From JAVBOW01 sp031549495 (GTDB lineage Bacteria > Bacteroidota > Bacteroidia > Bacteroidales > Rikenellaceae), in the NCBI GenBank assembly GCA_031549495.1, contig JAVBPS010000020.1, positions 30,857-94,856 of the forward strand: a stretch of DNA of 64,000 nucleotides, given 5' to 3'. Of the stretch, positions 1-9,287 are shown piece after piece; position 1 is the stretch's first letter, and each line of letters begins with the position of its first letter. The notes under the pieces are model-generated. The model saw only the letters and a list, made by a program, of their open reading frames with translations. It was not told the DNA's origin and did not search any database. A program made the translations under genes and the position numbers.

Positions 1-2041
1 CTTTTTCAAAGCGGTATATCTTGTCCGAGCCTGCGCCGCCGACCAGGTATAGCTTTTCTTTGTGCGATAGGGCAACCGCTTCGCCGATAGCCGAAGGCAA
101 CTTGGGCAACGCGGTGGCCCTGCCGTTTTTCCCGATCTTCATCACACCGTCCAGAGCGCCGTTTTCATTCACGCCGCCGATCATCACGATCCCACCCCCG
201 TATTCGGCATATCCGCAGTGGGATACCGCGTAAGGCAGCTTGCCCGTTTCGACCCACTTATTCCCCCGGAGGGTGAATATCTTATCCGAATAGTGTTTGG
301 TGTCGCCAATGAAATACGAACCTCCGGCAATGGTGAGTTCTCCCGAGATCCTGCCGCACGCCATGGCGGAGAGGGGCATCGGCAATGCGGGCAGGTCGGT
401 AATTTTCAGCCCGCCGGATGCGTTCTTCACAATATCCGTCAGCGGGATTTTCTGATAGGTCAGCATAGCGCCGCTGCCTTCATAAAGGATCCCGACGCTC
501 TGCCGATCCACTTGCGTCATGCACGAATACCCCCAGTTCTCCTGCTGGTCGATCAGCAGCGAATTCTCTTCGGGCCATGTGTACCCGCCGTCCAGGCTCG
601 CCTTGATGGTCATCCTGCTGCGGCTGCCCCTCAGCGTGTCCGGATTCGAGAACAGGAGGATATCCCTGCCGAGAATGTTATCTTCGGCCTTGATATTGAT
701 CAGGCTCGCCATACAGACGGGCTCGCGTAACAGGCCCGACGAAGGGTGTTCTCTCCACGTGCGGCCCATATCGGAGGAGGTGTATACGGCCCGGCCCGTG
801 GTGCGGTTGTCCCGCATATTGAGCATCAACACCCCGTCGGAGAGCTCCACGACCTGCGATTCCGTCGTATTGCTTTTGGCCGCGGCGTGGTGTTGCCAGC
901 TTTTGCCGCCATCCCGGGAGTACATGATGCCCGCGCTCGGGATCCTGTCCGTATTGATATATTGCATGGGGAATACCAACGTCCCGTCCTTCATCGTGAT
1001 CCCTTTCCCCGGCCCGAACAGGGTGAAATACCATTCGGGGCGTTTGATGTCGGAGGTCACATTGACCGGTTCGGACCAGGTCGATCCGTCATCCCGGCTC
1101 CGGGTGATCATCATTTGGGCGGTCTCGGCGGGCTTCATGCCCTGTCCGACGTTCGTCCAGCCGACGGCATTGCCTATCCCGTGCGTCCATACCGCGCCCG
1201 CCAGGATATCGCCGCTCGTCTCGTCGACCAGCACCGCCGGGTCGCCGATGCCGTTTTGCGCCTCGGGAAGGCCTCCCCACTCGCCCATGTCCATAATCAC
1301 GCGCATATCCTCCCACGTCCGTCCGCCGTCCGTGCTTCGGCTCATCCCGATGTCGATATCCTCCTGGAGGTCCTTGCCTGTGCTGTACCGGATGTCGTAC
1401 ACGGCGATCAGCGTCCCTTTATTGGTGGTGGCCAGTCCCGGGATACGGTATGCAAAAGCTCCGTCGTCCCCGCTCTGGCGCACGGCGACGCCGAGCCTTT
1501 TGGGCAGATTCTCCCCCTGCGCGATCTCCGCTTTGCGGCCGTCGATCATCACGTCGGACACTTTGACCGAGAACGTTTTCCCGATATCGCCGATTTTCGC
1601 TTCGTCGATCTGCGCGGAGAGCCAGAAATAGTTCTTGCCGGGGACCAACTTCCTTTGCGGATGGAAGGTTATGGCCGGACGATAGGGCTCACAGGCAAGG
1701 GGAATGGAGTATTTTTTGCCGTATTGCACCGTAGTGCCGCCTCCTTTCTGCCTGAAATGCTCTTTCAGGGCCTGGGAAGAGGAGGAGAGGTAGAGCACGG
1801 ACATGGTGCCCCCGTAGTATAACGACACGGATTTAATGCTCCCCTCGGGCAGGTCGCCGTCCAGCGTCAACACGAACGAGTCGAGCGATCCGGCCCCCTG
1901 GTTGTCGATCTCTATCTGCGCCAGGACATTTACCTCGTTGTTGATCAATACGGGAACGGCAGGGTACACGACCCTGCCTCCCGCATGAATGGTTTGAGCG
2001 GTAAATATCAATAAGATCCCGAATATCCAGCAAGTTCTCAT
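1..2041 (-). CDS. nanH: Exo-alpha-sialidase fused to Kelch repeats (3' end outside window)
   Basis: Cleaves terminal sialic acids from host or mucin glycans, probably in the periplasm or at the cell surface. Starting at the ATG 2039-2041, three bases after the SusD stop, it has a signal peptide (MRTCWIFGILLIFTAQTIHA), an N-terminal beta-sandwich domain of the sialidase-associated type (about 25-165), then a six-bladed sialidase propeller with the RIP motif in FAYRIPG and five Asp boxes (for example STDGGRTW, SRDDGSTW, SRDGGKSW, SSDMGRTW, SLDGGYTW). From about residue 545 it continues in frame into Kelch-like repeats (SHCGYAEYGGGIVMIGG, LYLVGGAGSDKIYRF), which resemble the sialate mutarotase NanM. 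The frame is open to base 1 with no stop, so the gene is cut only by the window. Last visible gene of the sialic acid operon. Sialidase call very sure; mutarotase activity of the Kelch part is inference. Confidence 0.88.
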   Translation of the reverse strand, partial: MRTCWIFGILLIFTAQTIHAGGRVVYPAVPVLINNEVNVLAQIEIDNQGAGSLDSFVLTLDGDLPEGSIKSVSLYYGGTMSVLYLSSSSQALKEHFRQKGGGTTVQYGKKYSIPLACEPYRPAITFHPQRKLVPGKNYFWLSAQIDEAKIGDIGKTFSVKVSDVMIDGRKAEIAQGENLPKRLGVAVRQSGDDGAFAYRIPGLATTNKGTLIAVYDIRYSTGKDLQEDIDIGMSRSTDGGRTWEDMRVIMDMGEWGGLPEAQNGIGDPAVLVDETSGDILAGAVWTHGIGNAVGWTNVGQGMKPAETAQMMITRSRDDGSTWSEPVNVTSDIKRPEWYFTLFGPGKGITMKDGTLVFPMQYINTDRIPSAGIMYSRDGGKSWQHHAAAKSNTTESQVVELSDGVLMLNMRDNRTTGRAVYTSSDMGRTWREHPSSGLLREPVCMASLINIKAEDNILGRDILLFSNPDTLRGSRSRMTIKASLDGGYTWPEENSLLIDQQENWGYSCMTQVDRQSVGILYEGSGAMLTYQKIPLTDIVKNASGGLKITDLPALPMPLSAMACGRISGELTIAGGSYFIGDTKHYSDKIFTLRGNKWVETGKLPYAVSHCGYAEYGGGIVMIGGVNENGALDGVMKIGKNGRATALPKLPSAIGEAVALSHKEKLYLVGGAGSDKIYRFEK

Positions 2042-2044
2042 GTC

Positions 2045-3571
2045 CTAATAGCCGTCTGTCTGTTTCACGTTCGCGTCGGTCGAGAGCGTGTTGGGGTCTA
2101 CGGGCCATAACACCAGCCTTTCGTCGCCGTTCTGCACCAGCGCTTTCGCGATTTCGCCGCCCAGCATCCTGCGCGTGTCGTACCAGCATTTGCCTTCGGC
2201 CACGAATTCTTTCTGCCTTTCGGCCAGGATCGCCTCCTCGGCCGCTTCCTGCGTGGTGTAGGTGAATGTCGGAAAGCCTGCGCCGTAAGCCCTTCTCCGC
2301 ACATCTTCGATATACCCTTTCACGGCGGCGCCGTTCCCCTTCATGCACTCCGCCTCGGCCAGCATCAGCACGGCATCCATATAGCGGTAGATCGGATAGT
2401 TGTCGCAATATACCCTCACCCCGGCATTGATCACGCCGATGAACTTGTTCAGGAACACACCCTTGATCTGCTCCTGGGTGATCGGGTCCTTTTTGTAAAA
2501 GTCGTAGAATGTGGCCTTCTTCCTCGTGTCCGTGTTGGCGAACGACTCGAAGAACGGGAATTTCCACTCATAACGCAACGCGCCGCCGCCCGCCTGGATG
2601 GGATCCACCAGATCGGTACCGTTGGCGTCCGTATAGCCGGTAAACGTGGCGGTGGGGTAGGTGAAGAGTCCGAAATCATTCGATGATTCCCCCACGCCGA
2701 AATAGAGCGCGAAGATCATTTCCGTATTGGTGGCCGTTTTGTCTTTGAACACATTGGCGAAATTGCTCATGGGCGAAACCGTGGCCTTTGCCGCTTCGAG
2801 GACGGAGATCACTTTGGTCATATCGGCGTCGATAGTGGTGGAATAGACGTTTGCCCCGCCTATCGGCTTGACCTTCGCTCCCCAGAGGTAGACTTCGGCC
2901 AACAGGCAACAGGTCGCGGCTTTGTTCCAATAGACGAACGAGCTTTTGTATTTTTCAAACGGGAGGGACGAGTAGCACGCGTAGGAGCGGTCGACATCGT
3001 CGCGGATGAACTGGTAGATCTGCGCCTCCGTCGAGCGCGGCTTGTCGAGCTTGTTGAAATCCTGCGTTTTCAGGATGTCCGGCTCATCGCAAAGCGGAAC
3101 GCCTCCCCAGGTACGGAATAGGTGGAAGTAGTAGTACGCCCTGATGCCGTACAACTGCCCCAGAAAGGTGTTGCGCTGGGCGTCGGTCAGGAACGCGCAC
3201 TCATGGCTGACCATGTCGATCGCGTGGTTGATCTGGTAGATATCGCGGTAGAAATCGCCCCATTTCGCGATCCCGTAATTCGTCGCGGTGAGGTTATTCG
3301 ATACGATGGGGACATTGTAGGCGTTCTGCCCCACGGAGGTGGAAGTCCCCGTCTTGAACAACCCGTCGCGCATCTCGCCCATGAGCAGGAAGTTCTCCTG
3401 CTGGTTCTTCATCCTCAGGTGTAACCCGATGATGAACCGCTCGCATTGCGGCAACGTGTTCCAGTAATTGTCGAGCGAATAGTTATCCGTCGGAGCCAGA
3501 TCGAGCGCGGAGCACCCGCATAAAATCACTCCTGCAACAGAAAAAAGTAATGTCTTAAACCTTTTCATCAT
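2045..3571 (-). CDS. SusD/RagB-family nutrient-binding outer-membrane lipoprotein
   Basis: Surface glycan-binding partner of the SusC transporter encoded just upstream. The 508-residue length is typical of SusD. It begins with a lipoprotein signal (MMKRFKTLLFSVAGVILCGC), with the lipidated Cys at about residue 20, followed by the usual family start with DLAPTDNYSLDNYW. TPR-like helical segments follow, and the C-terminal RagB/SusD region contains YMDAVLMLAEAECM and the RRRAYGAG/RQKEFVAEGKCWYDTRRM block that is highly typical of the family. It lies 9 bases after susC and 3 bases before the sialidase, so the genes are co-transcribed. By context the ligand is sialic acid or a sialylated oligosaccharide; this is inference. 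Confidence 0.95.
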   Translation of the reverse strand: MMKRFKTLLFSVAGVILCGCSALDLAPTDNYSLDNYWNTLPQCERFIIGLHLRMKNQQENFLLMGEMRDGLFKTGTSTSVGQNAYNVPIVSNNLTATNYGIAKWGDFYRDIYQINHAIDMVSHECAFLTDAQRNTFLGQLYGIRAYYYFHLFRTWGGVPLCDEPDILKTQDFNKLDKPRSTEAQIYQFIRDDVDRSYACYSSLPFEKYKSSFVYWNKAATCCLLAEVYLWGAKVKPIGGANVYSTTIDADMTKVISVLEAAKATVSPMSNFANVFKDKTATNTEMIFALYFGVGESSNDFGLFTYPTATFTGYTDANGTDLVDPIQAGGGALRYEWKFPFFESFANTDTRKKATFYDFYKKDPITQEQIKGVFLNKFIGVINAGVRVYCDNYPIYRYMDAVLMLAEAECMKGNGAAVKGYIEDVRRRAYGAGFPTFTYTTQEAAEEAILAERQKEFVAEGKCWYDTRRMLGGEIAKALVQNGDERLVLWPVDPNTLSTDANVKQTDGY

Positions 3572-3580
3572 TCAAAAGTC

Positions 3581-6500
3581 TTAAAATGTGGCCTTAATTC
3601 CGAAAAAGATGGTCCTCGGTGCGGGATAACCCCCTTGCGCATCCGAACCGTACTCAGGGTTGAACAGGGTGGAGTTGGTCAGGTAGAACAGGTTTTGTCC
3701 TGTCACGGAGAGGGTCATCCGTTGCATTTTGACCGCCTGGGCCCATTTCTGGGGGATCGTGTAGCTCAACGTGATCTCCCGCGCGCAGAAATAGGAGGCG
3801 TCGTCGTAGTATATGTTGCTCGTCCGGTAATTGGCCCTGTTGCTTCCGTCGGCATACATGAAGACGGGGTATTTGGCGTTGGGGTTCTCCGGCAACCAGC
3901 TATCCTTGATCTCCGTCAGGGTGTTGAACGTTCCCTGGTTGCAGGCCATATAGTACTGCTTGCGGGAGTTCTGCATCGTGTACCCGGCCGCGAAGTCGAA
4001 CCGCGTGAACAGGGAGAGTCCCTTCCAGTCCGCACTGAGGTTGACCCCGCCCATCCATCTGGGCACCGTGTTGCCCATCTTGATCTTGTCGTAAGCGTCT
4101 ATGACCCCGTCGCCGTTCACGTCGTAGAAGATGGCGTCGCCGAGCCCCAGTTTCTGGCCTGTGGCCTGTTGTTCCGCCGTCAGGGTATTCCATGCGGCAG
4201 GGCCGTAGATGGATTTTGTCGGAAATTTATCCACGTACCAGGCGAACCGCTCCAGGTCGGCCTCCGTCCGCACGATATCCACCATCTGGAAGGCGTAGCT
4301 CACGCCGTATTCCTGTCCCTGCTGGTAACCTCCCACCCAGATCAACTCGCCGGAGACCGGGTCATAAACCTGGCTGCCGCCCTGGCGGTTGTTCAGGTTG
4401 CCGTTCGAGGGGAGGGTCATGATCTTCGAACGCACGTAGGTCGCGTTGGCGCCCAGTTTGACGTTCCAGTCTTTGCTGCGCAGCAACACCACGTCGGCCT
4501 CGATCTCCAAGCCCCGGCTGCGGACGCTGCCGTTGTTGGTGTATTGGTTGGCCACGCCCGAGGAGCTCGGGAAAGGAACGGTCGCCAGAAGATCCGAGGT
4601 CAGCTTGTTGAACGCTCCTACCATAAGGCGGTATTTGCTCTTGTAGCTCGCCTCGACGGCGATATCGGTCGATGTCGTCTTTTCCCACCTCAGGTCGGGG
4701 TAGGGCAGTTTGTTGATCAGGATCCCGTATTCGCCGTTGTAGTTGGCCGTGCGGCCGTAATCGCCTTGCAGGTCGTAGGGGCCTGCCACGATGTTCACGT
4801 TGCCGTTCTGCCCGTAACCGGCCCTGATCTTCAGCGAAGTCAGGTTTCCGCCCAACGCACCTTCCATAAATTTCTCCCGGTGGATGTTCCACGCCGCGCT
4901 CACCCCGGGGAACATACCCCAGCGGTTATTGATCAGCTTCGAGTAGCCGTCGTAACGGGCCGAGAAGGAGAGCAGGTATTTCGAGTTGTAGTCATACGCC
5001 ACATTCGAGAAGAAAGAGAGGATCCGCTCCCGGGTATGCGTGGTGGTCATGGCCGTGTTCGCGGCGGAGATGGTGCTGTACTGGAGATTGATAAAATCGT
5101 CGCTGTCGGCGCCTTTCCCCGATGCGGCCAGGGCGAACCGGTAGCGGTCGTAGAACTCCGCCCCGGCGATGGCCGATACGGTATGCCCGCACCATGAATT
5201 GTTGTAGCCCAATATCGCGTTGTACGTCTGGGCCAGCATCCGGTCATACCCGGCGCTTGTGGCGCGGTTGGTATCCGTCGTGGTAGCCGTGGAAGTGAAC
5301 GCTTTATTAAAACTCTCTTTCTCGTTGAGGTTGAAATACCACATCCCGTTGACTTTGAGGTTGAGGTGCTTGGTTATGTCGAGTTTCAACCCCTGGTTGA
5401 GTGAGAATTTGTAGTTCGTATTCCTTCGGTAAAGCTGGGGCAGGGTAGCTTCCCAGTTTCCGTTCTGGTAGTTGGTGGTACAGGCGATCAGATCCCCGTT
5501 CAGGTTACGCTCCCTTAACGTGGGAGGCGACGAGAACATGATCCCGAAAAATTCCGCCTCTCCCGCGGAGCGGTAGTTGAGCACCTTGTCGCTCTCGCTG
5601 GTGGAGAAGATGATCCCGCTGTTGGAGGTCAGCCACGGGGTTACTTTATACGAACCGTTCGTGTTGAAAGAGAGGCGGTTGTAGTAAGACATGATGGGGA
5701 ACCCCTTTTCGTCGTAGTATCCCAGGCTCGCGTAATATTGCCCTTTTTCATTCCCGCCGGTGATCGACACGTTGTAATCCTGCGTCGAGGCCACGTCGCG
5801 CACCGATCCCTGGCTCGCGCAAAACTCGCTGTAAATGATCTCTTTGCCGGTAATGGGGTCGGTCATGGTTTTCCAGCCCTGCCCCAGCAGGAAATTGTTG
5901 TCGGCGCCGAGGAACATGGGGCTGTACTGCCCCGTGGTGGATTTATTCCCGTCCGCGTAGTAGTCGTTACCCGTCCCGAAAGGCCCTGCCGCACTGAGCG
6001 CGGCGATGTTGCCCGAGCGGTACGACGCGATCCGCAGGTAATACAGGTAGTCGTCGGCGGCGAGGAAATCATTCGTGTTGCGCAGGTAGTTGATCCCGTA
6101 ATTCGCCTTGAACGTGATCTCCGCCTTTCCCGCACGCCCTTTCTTCGTCGTGACCAGCACGACCCCCGTATTGGCGCGGGCCCCGTAGAGGGCGGTCGCG
6201 GCGGCATCTTTAAGCACCTCGATGGATTCGATGTCATTGCTGTTGATATCGTCCATATTGTCCCGCTGCACGCCGTCGATCACATACAAAGGCGTTCCCG
6301 AGCCGTCCAGCGCGGCGCCCCCGCGGATCACGATATTCGGCGATTGGCCCGGCTGTCCCGAGTTGGTCGTGACGCGAACGCCGGTCACGCTTCCCGAAAG
6401 GGCCGACAGCACGTTGGAGCGCACCCCGGATTCGAGCACTTCGCCCGAAACCTTCGAAATGGCGGCCGTCAACTTATCCTTGCTCACCGTCTGCCCGTAA

Positions 6501-6820
6501 CCGGTGACCACCAGGTCGTTCAGCCTTATGGCGTCTTCCCGGAGGGTCACATTGATCGTTCGCTGCGCCCCGACCACGATATTCTGCGTGGCATACCCCA
6601 AAGAACTGAACGAGAGGACGGAGACCTCGTTTTTTACGGTGATCGAGTACTCCCCGGTGTTGCTGGAGCTCACTCCGATGGCCGTTCCCTGCTCGGTCAC
6701 GGTCGCACCGCTTACCGGCGCCCCCTGGTCGCCGACTATCTTTCCCTTGATCTGGATCTGTCCGAATGCGGATAGGTTAAAAGCAATGATCAGACATACC
6801 GATGTTAATATTCTTTTCAT
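3581..6820 (-). CDS. SusC/RagA-family TonB-dependent outer-membrane transporter
   Basis: Imports the sugar bound by SusD across the outer membrane using TonB energy. The 1079-residue protein has a signal peptide ending in LSAFG, a carboxypeptidase-regulatory-like domain (about 22-98, with GKIVGDQGAPVSGATV), the TonB box/plug start LNDLVVTGYG (about 98-107), a plug with the SusC-specific PLYVIDGVQRDNMDDINSNDIESIEVLKDA region, and a C-terminal 22-strand barrel ending in the aromatic residue of IKATF. It follows the lipoprotein sialidase by 13 bases and precedes susD by 9 bases. No break or frameshift is seen. Substrate (free or bound sialic acid) is deduced from the operon. Confidence 0.96.
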   Translation of the reverse strand: MKRILTSVCLIIAFNLSAFGQIQIKGKIVGDQGAPVSGATVTEQGTAIGVSSSNTGEYSITVKNEVSVLSFSSLGYATQNIVVGAQRTINVTLREDAIRLNDLVVTGYGQTVSKDKLTAAISKVSGEVLESGVRSNVLSALSGSVTGVRVTTNSGQPGQSPNIVIRGGAALDGSGTPLYVIDGVQRDNMDDINSNDIESIEVLKDAAATALYGARANTGVVLVTTKKGRAGKAEITFKANYGINYLRNTNDFLAADDYLYYLRIASYRSGNIAALSAAGPFGTGNDYYADGNKSTTGQYSPMFLGADNNFLLGQGWKTMTDPITGKEIIYSEFCASQGSVRDVASTQDYNVSITGGNEKGQYYASLGYYDEKGFPIMSYYNRLSFNTNGSYKVTPWLTSNSGIIFSTSESDKVLNYRSAGEAEFFGIMFSSPPTLRERNLNGDLIACTTNYQNGNWEATLPQLYRRNTNYKFSLNQGLKLDITKHLNLKVNGMWYFNLNEKESFNKAFTSTATTTDTNRATSAGYDRMLAQTYNAILGYNNSWCGHTVSAIAGAEFYDRYRFALAASGKGADSDDFINLQYSTISAANTAMTTTHTRERILSFFSNVAYDYNSKYLLSFSARYDGYSKLINNRWGMFPGVSAAWNIHREKFMEGALGGNLTSLKIRAGYGQNGNVNIVAGPYDLQGDYGRTANYNGEYGILINKLPYPDLRWEKTTSTDIAVEASYKSKYRLMVGAFNKLTSDLLATVPFPSSSGVANQYTNNGSVRSRGLEIEADVVLLRSKDWNVKLGANATYVRSKIMTLPSNGNLNNRQGGSQVYDPVSGELIWVGGYQQGQEYGVSYAFQMVDIVRTEADLERFAWYVDKFPTKSIYGPAAWNTLTAEQQATGQKLGLGDAIFYDVNGDGVIDAYDKIKMGNTVPRWMGGVNLSADWKGLSLFTRFDFAAGYTMQNSRKQYYMACNQGTFNTLTEIKDSWLPENPNAKYPVFMYADGSNRANYRTSNIYYDDASYFCAREITLSYTIPQKWAQAVKMQRMTLSVTGQNLFYLTNSTLFNPEYGSDAQGGYPAPRTIFFGIKATF

Positions 6821-6833
6821 ATCCTTGCTGTTT

Positions 6834-8099
6834 TTATTCGAACCAATAACCGTTTTGCGTAACTTCCTGCGGGATGATCACCACATCGAGGCGCATCCAG
6901 CCCGCGGGCCTGGTCGCCTGTTTGATGAATCCCTGGTTTTCGCCGCATTCGAAAACGATGGCCAGCTTACCGTCGGCCAGTTGGGTGATGCTGGTGTAGC
7001 TGCACGCCTTCGACCACAGTTCTTTCTTTTTACCCCACGACACGGCGCCGTCGACGCTTCGGAAGATCATCAGTTTGTTGCGGTCGTCTATGCTCGATGT
7101 GGCCACGCCGCCCTGGGCCCCGGCGAAGAACACCACGCCATTGCCTGTGCCGTAGACGCTTGCATGGCATCCGGCGGCGGGAGCGGGAAGTCCCGCCGAA
7201 TTGGCCGTCGTGGGAGCGCTCCAGTTGTTCCCCCCGTCCGTGCTGCTGCCCACCGCACGGGCTCCGCCGGAACGGACGTTGACGCTCAGTTTGTTATTGC
7301 CGCAGTCGGCCATGGAACACTCGCCCGCGGGACGGATCTCTTTGCCTGTAAGCCAGTTGTTTCCCCCGTCCGTGCTGTAAACGGTATTGATGTAGGTGAG
7401 CTGGGTGGTCGGGTTGTACTGCCTGGTGGGCACGATGAGCCGGTTGGCGTATGTCCCCGAGGCGATCTGCAGGCCCGCGCCCGGGCCGAAACCCGAGATC
7501 AGGCAGTCCGTCGCCGCGATCTGGGCCGTAACATCCGACGGGGTCGTCCAGGAGAGCCCGTTGTCGTTGGACACGCACATGAATGCCCTGGTGGTCGTCG
7601 GGGTCGCGTTGCCCTTCAGCCAGCGCGTGCAGAACAGGTATACCCTTCCGCTGCCCTTATCGACCACGGGAAGCGGATCCATAAAGGCATACGCCCCGGA
7701 GGCATTGATGGAAGCGGTGATCTTATTCATCGCGGACCACGTCAGGCCCCCGTCCGTACTGCGCTTGACCACCACGTCGGTATAGCTCTTGTCCTGCCAC
7801 GAAGTGTAGCGCGCTTCGGCGAATACCAGCAGCGAGCCGTCTTTCGCCGTTACGATCGAAGGGATGCGGTACGTGTTGACCCCATCGTCGCCGGCATTGA
7901 ATGCCGTTACCTGTTTGACGTCCGACATTAGGATCGTGCCGAGCTCGCCACCGCCGCCGCCCGGTTCGTCGGGCATGTAAGGCTCGGTGACATCGGGCCT
8001 CTTTTTTTCGTCTTTACCGCAGGCTGTAAGGGTGGCAGCCAGTGCCAGCGAACATAAGAGTATGGCCGGCAGGCAGTAGTTCAGTCTTAGGGTTCTCAT
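6834..8099 (-). CDS. Lipoprotein sialidase (BNR/Asp-box neuraminidase)
   Basis: Second sialidase of the operon, predicted to be lipid-anchored. The start is set at 8097-8099 because that ATG overlaps the upstream epimerase stop as ATGA; an in-frame ATG 12 codons earlier would remove the N-terminal signal context. The protein (421 residues) opens with MRTLRLNYCLPAILLCSLAL and a lipobox LTAC, then a low-complexity PDEPGGGGGE linker. The propeller carries the RIP motif in NTYRIPS (catalytic Arg) and five Asp-box-like repeats (STDGGLTW, SNDNGLSW, STDGGNNW twice, SVDGAVSW), plus GFGPGAGLQI and a late catalytic-site Tyr in ACSYTSI. Compared with the downstream sialidase it lacks the N-terminal beta-sandwich and the Kelch tail, so the two probably differ in location or linkage preference. 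Confidence 0.9.
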   Translation of the reverse strand: MRTLRLNYCLPAILLCSLALAATLTACGKDEKKRPDVTEPYMPDEPGGGGGELGTILMSDVKQVTAFNAGDDGVNTYRIPSIVTAKDGSLLVFAEARYTSWQDKSYTDVVVKRSTDGGLTWSAMNKITASINASGAYAFMDPLPVVDKGSGRVYLFCTRWLKGNATPTTTRAFMCVSNDNGLSWTTPSDVTAQIAATDCLISGFGPGAGLQIASGTYANRLIVPTRQYNPTTQLTYINTVYSTDGGNNWLTGKEIRPAGECSMADCGNNKLSVNVRSGGARAVGSSTDGGNNWSAPTTANSAGLPAPAAGCHASVYGTGNGVVFFAGAQGGVATSSIDDRNKLMIFRSVDGAVSWGKKKELWSKACSYTSITQLADGKLAIVFECGENQGFIKQATRPAGWMRLDVVIIPQEVTQNGYWFE

Positions 8100-9283
8100 A
8101 TCGTTTGGGTTTTTCCGGTTAGTATCTGTTGACATAAAATCGAGGCGATGATCATCATCCTGGGGATGTGGAACGGCCCCTTGTATATGTTGCCTTTGGC
8201 GTCCTGCGCGACCGTGCCGTCACGGTGCAGGTAGCCGTACCACTCCCCGTATCGCTTATCGGGGAAGTGCTTGTACGCGTATTCGTGCGCCATCCGGTGC
8301 CATTCGAGGTATTGCTCCTCGCCCGTGACCAGGTAGCCGTAGAGCGTCGCGATAATGGCTTCCGTCTGGGGCCACCAGAATTTCATATCCTGCGAGTAAT
8401 CCTGATGGGGGAAGTTTTTACAATCCCGGAAGTTGATGATCCCTCCGTACGGTTCATCCCAACCCCACTTCCAGGCCCATTTGGCTATCGTGGAGCCCAT
8501 CTCGACGGCCGCTTTGTCGCCCTTGTTCGCGTCCCAGATGAACCAGGCCGTTTCCAGGCAATGCCCCGGATTGATCGTGCGTCCCTCCCAGGTGTCGATC
8601 AGCGAACCGTCCATGGCGGTCGTTTCCAGGATGGTCTCGAATTCAGGATGCATGAAGTAATCCCTGAGCTCCGCCATCGACTGTTCGATCTGCCGATCCA
8701 GGACCTCATCCGCAACGGCGCCGCGGATCGTGGAGGCCACCCAGATCAGCATCATCATGATGGAGTGTCCCCGGCTTTCCACAAAACTTTTCGCAGGAAG
8801 GAACCCTTTCGTGCCGAGCATCGTCTGCGTTCTTCGGAACAGCGCTAACGCCTTGTCCGCGTAGCTCCGCTCGCCGCTCGCCTTGGCGTATTCGGCCATG
8901 GCCGCCATCGCGAAGCATTCGGAAAACACGTAGCGACGCTTCCTTATAGGAGTGCCGTCGGCGGCGACGGTAAAGAACATGTGCCCGTCTGCGTCGAAGC
9001 AGTGCTTCTCGATAAAGCCGATCGCGGATGCCGCGGCCTGCAGCCATTCCTCCCGTTTTTCGATCAGGTTGTAGGCCAGCGAGCAGGTATAGGCGAACCG
9101 TCCCTGGAACCAGACCGATTTTGTGGTATCCATGACCGTCCCCTGCCTATCGAGGCAGGTGTAGATGCCGCCGTTCACGCGGTCCAGCCCGTGTTTCAGC
9201 CAGAACGGAAGGATATCGTTCACCAGGTCGCTGCGATAAAGTTCAGCGCAGCCGTTCAGAAAATCTATTTGCTCTTTTCTCAT
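8096..9283 (-). CDS. nanE: N-acylglucosamine 2-epimerase (AGE / renin-binding-protein family)
   Basis: Converts N-acetylmannosamine, released by sialate lyase, into N-acetylglucosamine in the cytoplasm. The 395-residue protein is full length for the AGE family and has its (alpha/alpha)6-barrel signatures: FWLKHGLDRVNGGIYTCLDRQG near the start, SVWFQGRFAYTCSLAYN, YVFSECFAMAAMAEYAKA, NPGHCLETAWFIWDA with the conserved His, and KFWWPQTEAIIATLYGY. No signal peptide. It overlaps the following sialidase by four bases, indicating translational coupling, and follows the fimbrillin-like gene by four bases. The use of AGE rather than the ManNAc-6-P epimerase is the known Bacteroidetes sialic acid route (NanL-NanE-type lyase plus epimerase). 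Confidence 0.93.
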   Translation of the reverse strand: MRKEQIDFLNGCAELYRSDLVNDILPFWLKHGLDRVNGGIYTCLDRQGTVMDTTKSVWFQGRFAYTCSLAYNLIEKREEWLQAAASAIGFIEKHCFDADGHMFFTVAADGTPIRKRRYVFSECFAMAAMAEYAKASGERSYADKALALFRRTQTMLGTKGFLPAKSFVESRGHSIMMMLIWVASTIRGAVADEVLDRQIEQSMAELRDYFMHPEFETILETTAMDGSLIDTWEGRTINPGHCLETAWFIWDANKGDKAAVEMGSTIAKWAWKWGWDEPYGGIINFRDCKNFPHQDYSQDMKFWWPQTEAIIATLYGYLVTGEEQYLEWHRMAHEYAYKHFPDKRYGEWYGYLHRDGTVAQDAKGNIYKGPFHIPRMMIIASILCQQILTGKTQTI

Positions 9284-9287
9284 GGTC

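Noticed and set aside
3635..5197. Long plus-strand reading frame (520 codons) opposite susC
   Set aside because: Shadow of the GC-rich SusC gene; its translation is Arg/Val/Gly-rich with no domain, while the minus strand is a perfect SusC. The same holds for similar frames opposite the sialidases, fucI and the MFS gene.
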